From NCBI GenBank assembly GCA_017989575.1, contig JAGNPP010000102.1, positions 1-8,205 of the forward strand: DNA of 8,205 bases, in the 5' to 3' direction. A model generated the notes under the pieces. The model made no database searches, was not told the DNA's origin, and saw only the letters and a list, made by a program, of their open reading frames with translations. Below are positions 1 through 6,406 of the stretch, piece after piece. Source of the DNA: Chryseobacterium sp. Its GTDB lineage: Bacteria > Bacteroidota > Bacteroidia > Flavobacteriales > Weeksellaceae. The translations under genes and the position numbers were made by a program. The stretch's first letter is position 1. Each line of letters starts with the position of its first letter.

Positions 1-68
1 GTTTGTGATAGTACAGTTTGACTCACTGTAAGAGATAATGCCGCAGCAAAGAATAGTTTTGTTTTCAT
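1..68 (-). CDS. Secreted protein, N-terminal signal peptide only (truncated by window edge)
   Basis: Reading leftwards from an ATG at 68, the frame stays open to the window edge and gives 22 full codons starting MKTKLFFAAALSLTVSQ. This is a typical Sec signal peptide: two lysines, a hydrophobic core rich in Leu, Phe and Ala, then polar residues and a likely cleavage site near Ser-Gln. The mature protein lies outside the window, so its function cannot be named. The first eight or so codons are nearly identical at DNA level to the start of the leftward gene at 259-1050 (MKAKLFLAAS), and the two upstream regions also share promoter and operator elements. The two genes are therefore probably paralogues or at least share a duplicated promoter and signal-peptide cassette. 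A T9SS cargo protein like its neighbour is a reasonable but unproven guess. Confidence 0.7.
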   Translation of the reverse strand, partial: MKTKLFFAAALSLTVSQTVLSQ

Positions 69-91
69 AATTTTAAATAGATTATCTTATT

Positions 92-104
92 TAGAATGAT
101 TCTA
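92..104. promoter_or_regulatory. FUR-family-like operator, perfect 6-1-6 palindrome
   Basis: TAGAATGATTCTA is a perfect inverted repeat around G98. Its AATnATT core and overall symmetry are those of FUR-family boxes (Fur TGATAATnATTATCA, PerR TTATAATnATTATAA), though the outer bases differ from both. It abuts the -7 box at 105-112 and covers the predicted transcription start, the expected place for a repressor site. The assignment to Fur rather than PerR or Zur is inference, supported by the heme-uptake genes sharing related sites. Confidence 0.6.
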
Positions 105-112
105 CAAAACTA
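105..112 (-). promoter_or_regulatory. Putative Bacteroidetes -7 promoter box for the leftward gene at 1-68
   Basis: On the minus strand this reads TAGTTTTG, a full match to the Bacteroidetes sigma-70 -7 consensus TAnnTTTG. Transcription would start near position 98, leaving a leader of about 30 nt before the ATG at 68. I found no clear TTG -33 element at the expected distance, which would fit a weak or activated promoter. The same arrangement (-7 box directly next to a palindrome) recurs at 1081-1101. Confidence 0.55.
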
Positions 113-128
113 TACATTTATTTTTATT

Positions 129-141
129 TAGAATGATTAAA
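129..141. promoter_or_regulatory. Second, imperfect FUR-like operator upstream of the leftward gene
   Basis: TAGAATGATTAAA repeats the left half and centre of the perfect palindrome at 92-104 but has a degraded right half. Its centre lies 37 bp from that of the first site, upstream of the -7 box. In reverse orientation the same degenerate site, differing only at the centre, occurs at 1112-1124, in the same relative place beside the paired promoter. Conservation of this flawed version in both copies suggests that it matters or that the region was duplicated. Confidence 0.5.
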
Positions 142-203
142 AATTAAATTGTTCTGATTAATGATAAAAATCATACCTTAAATAATCAAGTTAAGTTCAT
201 CAA

Positions 204-233
204 AAAAGCCTTTTAAAATATTAAAAGGCTTTT
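204..233 (-). terminator. Rho-independent terminator of the leftward gene 259-1050
   Basis: A perfect 13-bp stem (204-216 pairing with 221-233) with a 4-nt AATA loop begins 25 nt beyond the stop codon. Read leftwards, the GGC of the stem runs into TTTTTT, giving the U-tract. The stem also has some T after it in the plus direction, but no plus-strand gene ends here, so it serves the minus-strand gene. Confidence 0.85.
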
Positions 234-258
234 GGTTTTATAGTTAAGAAATTTTCAA

Positions 259-1050
259 TTATTTCTTGATGAATTTTGATTTTACAGATTGCCCGTTTGT
301 GTTTTCAACCACGATGAAATAAACGCCAGTTTTCAATCTTGTAATGTCCAAAGCATTGTTTGTGATTTTTCCCTGTGTAGCTAATTGTCCAGTAGAAGAG
401 TAAATTTTTGCGTTGGAAAGTTGCTCATTAGAAACAAATCTTAATGAATTGTTGTCCGCAGAAACAGCAAACTTGAAATTATTATTGAAAGCATTATCGT
501 TCACAGATAAGTTAGTGTCGTATTTCACATTGTCAATTTGCACAGCTGTGTGTGGCAAACTAGGCGTGATTCTGATGACCAAATATGATCCTTCGGTAGC
601 AGGTACATTTACTTTAAAATTTGCCGCGGTGAAGCTATTCACTGTTACAGGGTTTCCTACTGCTGTAAAAGAGCCCATATCTGTTTGGCTATTTGTCACA
701 CCAATTTGAATAACTGCTGTTCCCGGTGCAGATGCTACCAAATTGGTATCAAAAGAAATTGCTTTGTCACCTGTTGGTGTTACAATTTGTGGTGTAATAA
801 TATATAGTGGTTGGCTGAAGCTGTTTCCGGGATAAGCCTGAACGGATCTGTTTGTACCATTTGCCACGACAAGCATCATAGGTGCTGGTGGATTTGGTTG
901 TGGATTCGGAGGTATGATGGCTGCCCAACCATTTTGCGGAAAAGTCGCATTACCAATGTTGAAATTGTCGAAGTTTTCATCAATAGTTGTTAATTGTGCA
1001 TTTGCAATCACTGCGAATAAAGACGCTGCCAAAAATAGTTTTGCTTTCAT
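259..1050 (-). CDS. Secreted protein with T9SS type A C-terminal sorting domain
   Basis: This encodes 263 aa starting at the ATG at 1050. An upstream in-frame start at 1104 would put 18 residues before a good signal peptide and lie upstream of the predicted transcription start, so I reject it. Residues 1-18 form a Sec signal peptide ending Ala-Asn-Ala, with mature Gln19. Residues about 24-180 (ENFDNF near 25-30, NGW at 40-42, then a proline/asparagine-rich stretch and many beta-strand-like segments) resemble the choice-of-anchor J / cleaved-adhesin beta-sandwich family. The last 75-80 residues match a type IX sorting domain: KIYSSTGQ, then LKTGVYFIVVEN, ending in SKFIKK. The protein is probably exported by Sec, then sent to the surface or medium by T9SS. 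It is divergent from hmuR and shares FUR-like sites with it, so a role in iron or heme acquisition or adhesion under iron limitation is plausible. No heme-binding motif is evident. Confidence 0.88.
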   Translation of the reverse strand: MKAKLFLAASLFAVIANAQLTTIDENFDNFNIGNATFPQNGWAAIIPPNPQPNPPAPMMLVVANGTNRSVQAYPGNSFSQPLYIITPQIVTPTGDKAISFDTNLVASAPGTAVIQIGVTNSQTDMGSFTAVGNPVTVNSFTAANFKVNVPATEGSYLVIRITPSLPHTAVQIDNVKYDTNLSVNDNAFNNNFKFAVSADNNSLRFVSNEQLSNAKIYSSTGQLATQGKITNNALDITRLKTGVYFIVVENTNGQSVKSKFIKK

Positions 1051-1080
1051 AATATAGATTATTAAACTTAAATTGTTATT

Positions 1081-1093
1081 TAGAATTATTCCA
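1081..1093. promoter_or_regulatory. FUR-family-like operator at the start of the leftward T9SS gene
   Basis: TAGAATTATTCCA matches the perfect palindrome at 92-104 except for its central base and one base in the right arm. It abuts the minus-strand -7 box at 1094-1101 and would cover the transcription start near 1087, a position suited to repression. Confidence 0.55.
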
Positions 1094-1101
1094 CAAAAGT
1101 A
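1094..1101 (-). promoter_or_regulatory. Putative -7 promoter box for the leftward T9SS gene
   Basis: On the minus strand this reads TACTTTTG, a full match to TAnnTTTG. The predicted start near 1087 gives a leader of about 36 nt, ending in ATAATCTATATT before the ATG. The sister promoter at 105-112 has a similar leader. No clear -33 TTG is seen. Confidence 0.55.
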
Positions 1102-1111
1102 CAAAATTGTT

Positions 1112-1124
1112 TTTAATGATTCTA
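1112..1124. promoter_or_regulatory. FUR-like operator in the hmuR promoter
   Basis: TTTAATGATTCTA is the reverse complement, apart from the central base, of the imperfect site at 129-141. It lies just upstream of the plus-strand -7 box at 1135-1142, where a bound repressor would block RNA polymerase at hmuR. It is also upstream of the leftward promoter, so one protein could control both directions. Confidence 0.55.
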
Positions 1125-1134
1125 AATAAAATCT

Positions 1135-1142
1135 TATCTTCG
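1135..1142 (+). promoter_or_regulatory. Putative -7 promoter box for hmuR
   Basis: TATCTTCG is one base from TAnnTTTG. Transcription would begin near 1149, giving a leader of only about 10 nt with no Shine-Dalgarno sequence. A TTG at 1107-1109 is 25 nt upstream, longer than usual for a -33 element, so that part is doubtful. Confidence 0.45.
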
Positions 1143-1158
1143 CAAAAATTATTTTTAG

Positions 1159-3267
1159 ATGAAGAAGAGAACGATGAGCCTTTTAACATTAGCAATTTTG
1201 AATTTTGCCTATGGTCAAAAAGACTCACTTAATCAAAAAAATATTGAAGAAGTAGTCATTACGGGGCAATATACACCTCAGTCTATCAAAAAATCTCTTT
1301 ACAAGGTGGAGGTGATTAGTAATGATGATATCAAAAGAATGGCAGTAAATAATGTTGCAGAAGTTCTTAATCAAACATTAAACATCTTAATCATTCCAGA
1401 AAAAAATACTGGAGATTCTAAGGCCAGCATACTCGGGCTCGGTGCAGATTATACAAAGGTTCTTGTCGATAACATCCCAGTGGTAGGAGACACAGGTTTG
1501 GGTAGTAACATCGATCTTACAAAACTGAGCCTAGACAATATCGAAAGAATAGAAATCGTAAAAGGTTCTATGGGTGTAGAGTTTGGTAACAATGCCGTGG
1601 CAGGTGTTATTAATATTATCACCAAAAAAAATTCCAATAAAAAATGGAACATCAGAGGATTTATTCAAGAGGAAACTGTTGGTAAAGAGTATGATTGGGT
1701 AGATTATGGCAAAGGAAGGCATATTCAATCCCTTGGTATTTCACATAATATTTCGGACAAATGGTTTGCCGATGTTTCCATAAACAGAAATGACTTTCAG
1801 GGATTTTGGGGGAATAATCAAGGGAAAAACTATTTCTTGCAAGATAGCAGAAGGGGTTACGAGTGGCAACCCAAAGAACAATGGAATCCCACTTTTATGC
1901 TGAGGTTTTCTGCCCCAAAAACACAGTTTTTCTACAAAGCAGATTATCTGATGGAGGAGATCAATTTTTACAATCCATTGTTGGTGCCAAAAGATCTTGG
2001 TGCAGGCGAACGTACTTTTACGGCTTTGGATAGAGATTACTTCACACAAAGGATGCTTCATCACTTTAATATCCAGACAGAGTTATTTAAGAAAACCAAA
2101 TTTACTGGTGATTTTTCTTATCAAAAGCAATCTAGAAAAAAAGAAGATTATCTTTTTGATGTTCCAGCTATTCAGGAGTTATCAAGAGAAAACAAGACTA
2201 CTTATTATCAGGCAGAAACATTCTACTCCCGAGGAACCATTAGTAATTTTCTGAACTCCAACAAGTCCAATCTACAATTAGGCTACGAAGGCGATTACAC
2301 CAAAGGATTTGCTGGGATGGATGCTGGCAAATTTGATAATAACAATGTTGTAAATGATGTTTTGAATCTGAGCGTTTTTGCTTCTGCAGAGTTTGATCTC
2401 AATTCCAATTGGTTTTTGAGACCGGGCGTTAGAATGAATTTTTCCGATACTTTCGAAACTAAACCCAACTTCTCATTGGTTTTGAAAAAAGCTATCAACG
2501 ATCAATCGGAGTTTCGAGCCATCGTAGGATCTGCCAACAAAAATCCAACCTTCGAAGAATTGTTTACGTATATGGTGGACAGTAATCACAACATCCAAGG
2601 AAGCAGTGATCTGAAGCCGGAAAACTCATACTCAGGAATGTTATATTACTCTCTCTTTAGCAAATCTAATAGTCCAATCAAGTGGAGCTTAGATGTGAGT
2701 TCATTATATTTACAGACTCAGGATCGCATTGAACTGGCGATTACCAGCGAGACGCCTTTGCAATACAAATACATCAATGTGGACAGCTATGAGTCTTGGC
2801 TCAATACAATCTCGGGAAAAATTTCCAATAAAAATTTTGGTGTGAACTTGGGATTTTCTGTCTTGGGAAGGATGTTGGATCTCAATCAAGCTCAGGATAA
2901 CAGCTATCAATACTCACCAGAAGTCAATGCATCTGCCTATTATAATTTGCTTAAAACCAAAACTTCATTAGCAGTCTATTACAAAGGTGTTGGAAGGACT
3001 TATAGAATAATGGAGGACAAAAGTCTAGGAGTTACACAATATATTTTAGGAAGGCAAAATGCATTTTCATTGATGGATGCCTCGATTTCACAGAAAATAT
3101 GGAAAGATCACTTCACATTGACCCTTGGTGTCCGCAACATCTTTGATATTTCTGATGTCCGCAATGGCGCATCCGGCGGAACAGGGGGAGCACACGCCAC
3201 GACAGGTGCGGCAGAAAGAATGTTCTATGGCAGAAGTTATTTTGCAAGATTTAATTTTAATTTTTAA
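1159..3267 (+). CDS. hmuR: TonB-dependent heme receptor, HmuR type
   Basis: This encodes a 702-aa outer-membrane receptor, a typical length. Residues 1-19 form a signal peptide (MKKRTMSLL to AYG). A TonB-box-like segment IEEVVITG follows near residue 30. The plug domain then runs to about 165, with the usual LGLGADYTKVLVDNIP and IERIEIVKGSMGVEFGNNAVAGVINIIT segments. The rest is a 22-strand barrel ending in an aromatic terminal strand ARFNFNF. Around 452-488 it has FRA, then NHNIQGSSDLKPE, recalling the FRAP and NPDL boxes of heme receptors in degenerate form, with a His at 477. There is no N-terminal carboxypeptidase-like domain, so it is not SusC-like. The start at 1159 keeps the Lys-Lys-Arg needed for the signal. 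It is the first gene of the plus-strand cluster and hmuY follows after 2 nt. Heme specificity rests mainly on the neighbours hmuY and hmuS. Confidence 0.9.
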   Translation: MKKRTMSLLTLAILNFAYGQKDSLNQKNIEEVVITGQYTPQSIKKSLYKVEVISNDDIKRMAVNNVAEVLNQTLNILIIPEKNTGDSKASILGLGADYTKVLVDNIPVVGDTGLGSNIDLTKLSLDNIERIEIVKGSMGVEFGNNAVAGVINIITKKNSNKKWNIRGFIQEETVGKEYDWVDYGKGRHIQSLGISHNISDKWFADVSINRNDFQGFWGNNQGKNYFLQDSRRGYEWQPKEQWNPTFMLRFSAPKTQFFYKADYLMEEINFYNPLLVPKDLGAGERTFTALDRDYFTQRMLHHFNIQTELFKKTKFTGDFSYQKQSRKKEDYLFDVPAIQELSRENKTTYYQAETFYSRGTISNFLNSNKSNLQLGYEGDYTKGFAGMDAGKFDNNNVVNDVLNLSVFASAEFDLNSNWFLRPGVRMNFSDTFETKPNFSLVLKKAINDQSEFRAIVGSANKNPTFEELFTYMVDSNHNIQGSSDLKPENSYSGMLYYSLFSKSNSPIKWSLDVSSLYLQTQDRIELAITSETPLQYKYINVDSYESWLNTISGKISNKNFGVNLGFSVLGRMLDLNQAQDNSYQYSPEVNASAYYNLLKTKTSLAVYYKGVGRTYRIMEDKSLGVTQYILGRQNAFSLMDASISQKIWKDHFTLTLGVRNIFDISDVRNGASGGTGGAHATTGAAERMFYGRSYFARFNFNF

Positions 3268-3269
3268 TT

Positions 3270-4373
3270 ATGAAAAAAAGCATCAATTTTAGTTTAATAA
3301 TTATCATATTTTTTTCGGTTTTCACTTCTTGTATCTCCGAGGATGTTTCTCCGGTAAAGATTCCGCCCATCGAAGGCAGCGTGATTACTCTCAATGAAAA
3401 AGCGGATCCTACAGAAGCCAACCAGTTTTGGATAGATTTGAGCTCTGGTGATGTAACTTCTACACATCGAGAACTTTGGGATTTAGGATTCTACTCGGGA
3501 GATGAGTTTCGTGTGATGCTGAATAGCTCCTTGGTGATGTCTGTAGGAAAGATTGAAAATGTTACAAACATAGATGCAGTCAATTCTCAAACGGTTAAGA
3601 ATTTAAAAGATCTTGTGCAGGCTGCCAACTTTACAGACAATGCCCAATATGTTGATAATCCTAATGGCGATATTGTAAACCAAACCACAGGTATTTCGCC
3701 AATTAGTAGTGATGATAATTTAAACAATGTTTACCTATTGAATATGGGACACAAGGTTTATGAAGGAAGTCCAAGTCCAGGCACAATCTACAATATTGGT
3801 GATTTGCGAGGATGGAAAAAAATCAGAATCTTGAGATACGCTTTAGGCTACAAGATCCAGTATGCGGATCTGGACGAAACAAGCCATAAAGAATTCATTA
3901 TTTCAAAAGATACAGAATATAATTACAGATTTTTCTCCTTCACGACAGGTACTTATGCCAATATCCAACCCAAGAAAAAAGAATGGGATTTGTGCTACAC
4001 CGTATTTACAAATCTCACCCTGAATCCTGCCAATAATCTCGACACATCGTACATCTATCCAGATATTGTTTTGCATAATATCTTGGGCGGAGTAGGTGTT
4101 TATGAAGTTACAACTGCTGCCGGACAGGGTGAAGCTGCCTACAACAATTTCAAGAAAGATGATGTAGATGGAAGTAAATTCGTTATTAATGACCAAAGAA
4201 CAATTGGAAGCAATTGGAGAACCACAACAGGAACCAATGGTGCTGAGGTTTATTCGAATAAATTTTATGTTTTGAGAGACAGCGACGGTTTCTTTTTCAA
4301 AATCCGATTTCTGAGAATGAAAGATGATCAAAACTACCGAGGTTTTCCTCAATTCGAATACAAGCCGCTTTAA
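3270..4373 (+). CDS. hmuY: HmuY-family heme-binding lipoprotein
   Basis: This encodes 367 aa beginning 2 nt after the hmuR stop, so the two are surely cotranscribed. A lipoprotein signal ends FTSC with Cys21 as the lipidation site. The next residues, Ile-Ser-Glu-Asp, place acids at +4 and +5, compatible with surface export of Bacteroidetes lipoproteins. Family features include FWIDLSSG, then ELWDLGF (68-74), RVMLNSS, a middle YANIQPKKKEWDLCYTVFTN, and a C-terminal FFFKIRFLRM...GFPQFEYKP, as in HmuY proteins. HmuY of Porphyromonas takes heme from host proteins and passes it to HmuR. This protein is clearly longer than that one (about 216 aa). Possible axial ligands (His66, Met83, Met90 and other His residues) cannot be assigned from sequence alone. 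Confidence 0.85.
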   Translation: MKKSINFSLIIIIFFSVFTSCISEDVSPVKIPPIEGSVITLNEKADPTEANQFWIDLSSGDVTSTHRELWDLGFYSGDEFRVMLNSSLVMSVGKIENVTNIDAVNSQTVKNLKDLVQAANFTDNAQYVDNPNGDIVNQTTGISPISSDDNLNNVYLLNMGHKVYEGSPSPGTIYNIGDLRGWKKIRILRYALGYKIQYADLDETSHKEFIISKDTEYNYRFFSFTTGTYANIQPKKKEWDLCYTVFTNLTLNPANNLDTSYIYPDIVLHNILGGVGVYEVTTAAGQGEAAYNNFKKDDVDGSKFVINDQRTIGSNWRTTTGTNGAEVYSNKFYVLRDSDGFFFKIRFLRMKDDQNYRGFPQFEYKPL

Positions 4374-4398
4374 TATCAATTAAATCAAATAAACAAAA

Positions 4399-5280
4399 AT
4401 GAAAAACATCAAAATAGCAGTCCTTTCAGCTATCCTTTTAACAGGAATTTCTTGTAAAAAAGACGATTCAAAAGTTGCGACCAACGAAGAAACAAAAACT
4501 GAAACATCTGTTTCTAATCATAGAATTGTCAGCATCAGCGGTGGCGTTACAGAGATTGTAGCAGCTCTCGGTCACGAGAAAGAAATCGTTGGGACAGATG
4601 TTACCAGTACATATCCAGAGACGCTGGATGCAACTGCAGAAAACCTTGGCCACGTTCGTTCGATGACCATTGAACCCGTTATGGCACTCAATCCAACTTT
4701 GATTTTAGCTTCTGACAAAGATGTGAATCCAGATTTGTTGGAGAAAATCAAAGCCTCAAAGATTCAAACAGAATTGTTCAAACAAGAGTTCACGATAGAT
4801 GGGACCAAAAATTTGATTAATCAAGTTGCAAAAGCTTTAGGAAACACAAATCAGCAGGCATTGTTGGACAAGATTGACGCAGATGTAAAACAAATCCAGC
4901 CGATTGCTAAAAAGCCAAAGGTCCTTTTCATCTACGCAAGAGGAAATATGATGATGGTTGGGGGCAAAAACACACCGATGGCGAGCATTATCGAAATTGC
5001 TGGCGGACAAAACGCAGCCAACGATTTCGAAGATTTCAAACCATTGACTCCGGAAGCAGTTGTACAATCAAATCCAGATGTTTTGTTGTTCTTCACAACG
5101 GGTTTGGAAGGTTCTGGTGGCATCGAAGGTGCGCTTAAAATGCCAGGCGTTCCACAGACCAACGCTGGAAAAAACAAAAAAGTGATTGCTTTAGATGGCG
5201 GTTTAATCTCGTCTTTCGGTCCAAGAGTTGGCGAAGCCGCATTGAGTCTCAACAAACTACTAATCGAATCCACAAAATAA
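4399..5280 (+). CDS. hmuT: Heme ABC transporter substrate-binding lipoprotein, HmuT type
   Basis: This encodes 293 aa, starting 25 nt after hmuY. It has a lipoprotein signal ending GISC with Cys19 as the lipidation site, followed by Lys-Lys-Asp-Asp and a Thr/Glu/Lys-rich linker to about residue 40. The rest is a class III (helical-backbone) periplasmic binding fold: RIVSISGGVTEIVAALG at the start, GTDVTSTYPE with Tyr72 at the place of the known heme-ligating tyrosine of HmuT/ShuT, IEPVMALNPTLILAS, then MMMVGGKNTPMASIIEIAGGQNAA and SSFGPRVGEA near the end. It should deliver heme to HmuU/HmuV, directly downstream. The alternative of a siderophore or cobalamin binder is less likely given the tyrosine and the cluster. 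The CKKDD start is odd for a periplasmic protein (see findings). Confidence 0.9.
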   Translation: MKNIKIAVLSAILLTGISCKKDDSKVATNEETKTETSVSNHRIVSISGGVTEIVAALGHEKEIVGTDVTSTYPETLDATAENLGHVRSMTIEPVMALNPTLILASDKDVNPDLLEKIKASKIQTELFKQEFTIDGTKNLINQVAKALGNTNQQALLDKIDADVKQIQPIAKKPKVLFIYARGNMMMVGGKNTPMASIIEIAGGQNAANDFEDFKPLTPEAVVQSNPDVLLFFTTGLEGSGGIEGALKMPGVPQTNAGKNKKVIALDGGLISSFGPRVGEAALSLNKLLIESTK

Positions 5281-5365
5281 TTTTGTTCGCTCCCTTTAGG
5301 GTTGGGGAAATCGAATAAAATTTTGTCTATAATCTATTTGTCTATATTCTCTAAGTCTAATTAAT
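5281..5365. other. 85-bp hmuT-hmuU gap with small GC hairpin and tandem repeat
   Basis: This is the largest gap between transport genes in the cluster. Near 5291-5309 the sequence CTCCCTTTAGGGTTGGGG holds a short CCC/GGG hairpin with no T-tract, too weak for a terminator. It is followed by an AT-rich part with the direct repeat listed separately. No convincing promoter is seen, so hmuU is probably read through from upstream. Confidence 0.4.
5322..5350 (+). repeat. Two tandem 14-bp direct repeats before hmuU
   Basis: TTTGTCTATAATCT (5322-5335) and TTTGTCTATATTCT (5337-5350) match at 13 of 14 bases with a 15-bp period. A weaker third echo (AAGTCTAATTAATT) follows up to the hmuU start. It could be a slippage remnant, a regulator site or a translation-enhancing AT-rich leader. 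Nothing decides between them. Confidence 0.6.
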
Positions 5366-6406
5366 TTGAAATCAAAAAGTCTTACATTTTACGCCATCAT
5401 CGGTATTATTTTACTAGTGCTGATGATGGCTTTGTCTTTGAATATCGGCGTCTACGATTTCGGAAAATCCAGTTCTTACGAGGTTTTTTGGAAATTTTTA
5501 AACGGTGATACTTCACTTTCCCTTAGTGAAAAATACATCATTTGGGAAGTTCGCGCATCCAGAATTGTGATGGGAGTTTTGATTGGAAGTATGCTCGCTG
5601 TTTCTGGAACCACTTTGCAAGGAATGTTCAAAAATCCCTTGGCAACAGGTGAAGCGATTGGATTAACGTCCGGAGCAACTTTGCTCGCTGCAATCGCCAT
5701 TGTTTTGGGGCACACATTCGAAGAGTATTTGCCTGAGATTGTCCGAAATTCCTTAGTTGGCGTTTCTGCTTTTATCGGCGCATTATTAGCAATGATAATC
5801 GTTTACAGAATTTCAACTTCCGACGGAAAGACCAATGTTGTAATGATGTTATTAAGCGGTGTTGCTATCACTTCAATTGGATTTTCGATAACCGGATTTC
5901 TAATTTACATTTCAAAAGACGAACAATTAAGAGACTTGACTTTCTGGAATCTCGGAAGTCTCGCCGCCGCAACTTGGACGAAAAACATCATTTTGACCAT
6001 CGTTCTAATTTTGTCATATCTGATAATCTTACCAAAAGGAAAAGCTTTGAATGCAATGATGTTGGGCGAAAAAGATGCAGAACATTTGGGAATCAATGTT
6101 GAGACTTTGAAAAAGCAAATTGTCGTAATAACAGCATTAATGGTTGGGACTTGCGTCGCATTTTCTGGAACCATAGGCTTTGTCGGATTGATTGTGCCTT
6201 ACATTTTGAGGTTGCTTTTCCGTTCAGATTATCACTTCATTTTACCATTGTCAGCCATTTGTGGAAGCATTCTATTATTGTTTGCAGACACGATTAGCAG
6301 GACGATTGTAGCGCCTTCTGAGTTACCAATCGGAATTTTGACATCACTGATTGGAGGTCCTATTTTTATTGCTATTTTAATTAAATTTAAAAATACACTG
6401 AGATGA
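5366..6406 (+). CDS. hmuU: Heme ABC transporter permease, FecCD/BtuC family
   Basis: This encodes 346 aa, the usual length for a BtuC-like permease with about ten membrane helices. The start is a TTG at 5366. An in-frame stop lies at 5330, and the next ATG codons fall inside the first membrane helix, so TTG is the best choice although it is a rare start. Family motifs are GTTLQGMFKNPLATGEAIGL (81-100) and the coupling-helix region GFVGLIVPYILR (271-282). Most family members have His where this one has Tyr279. The C-terminal ELPIGILTSLIGGPIFIAIL is also typical. Two copies should pair with two HmuV in the inner membrane. The stop overlaps the hmuV start (ATGA), indicating translational coupling. 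Confidence 0.92.
   Translation: MKSKSLTFYAIIGIILLVLMMALSLNIGVYDFGKSSSYEVFWKFLNGDTSLSLSEKYIIWEVRASRIVMGVLIGSMLAVSGTTLQGMFKNPLATGEAIGLTSGATLLAAIAIVLGHTFEEYLPEIVRNSLVGVSAFIGALLAMIIVYRISTSDGKTNVVMMLLSGVAITSIGFSITGFLIYISKDEQLRDLTFWNLGSLAAATWTKNIILTIVLILSYLIILPKGKALNAMMLGEKDAEHLGINVETLKKQIVVITALMVGTCVAFSGTIGFVGLIVPYILRLLFRSDYHFILPLSAICGSILLLFADTISRTIVAPSELPIGILTSLIGGPIFIAILIKFKNTLR

Noticed and set aside
161..174. Inverted repeat ATGAT-AAAA-ATCAT upstream of the left-hand gene
   Set aside because: Half-sites resemble Fur hexamers, but the 4-nt centre does not fit the 7-1-7 pattern of the other sites, it is far from the -7 box, and such short palindromes are common in AT-rich DNA.
1051..1104. N-terminal extension of the T9SS-secreted protein (start at 1104)
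   Set aside because: It would put 18 residues before a complete signal peptide and cover the operator and predicted transcription start.
3903..4379. 158-aa open frame on the minus strand
   Set aside because: It lies entirely antisense to hmuY, which has clear family features, and its translation shows no signal, domain or leader of its own.
5291..5309. CCCTTTAGGG hairpin after hmuT as a terminator
   Set aside because: The stem is only three to four pairs with a tiny loop and no T-tract follows.
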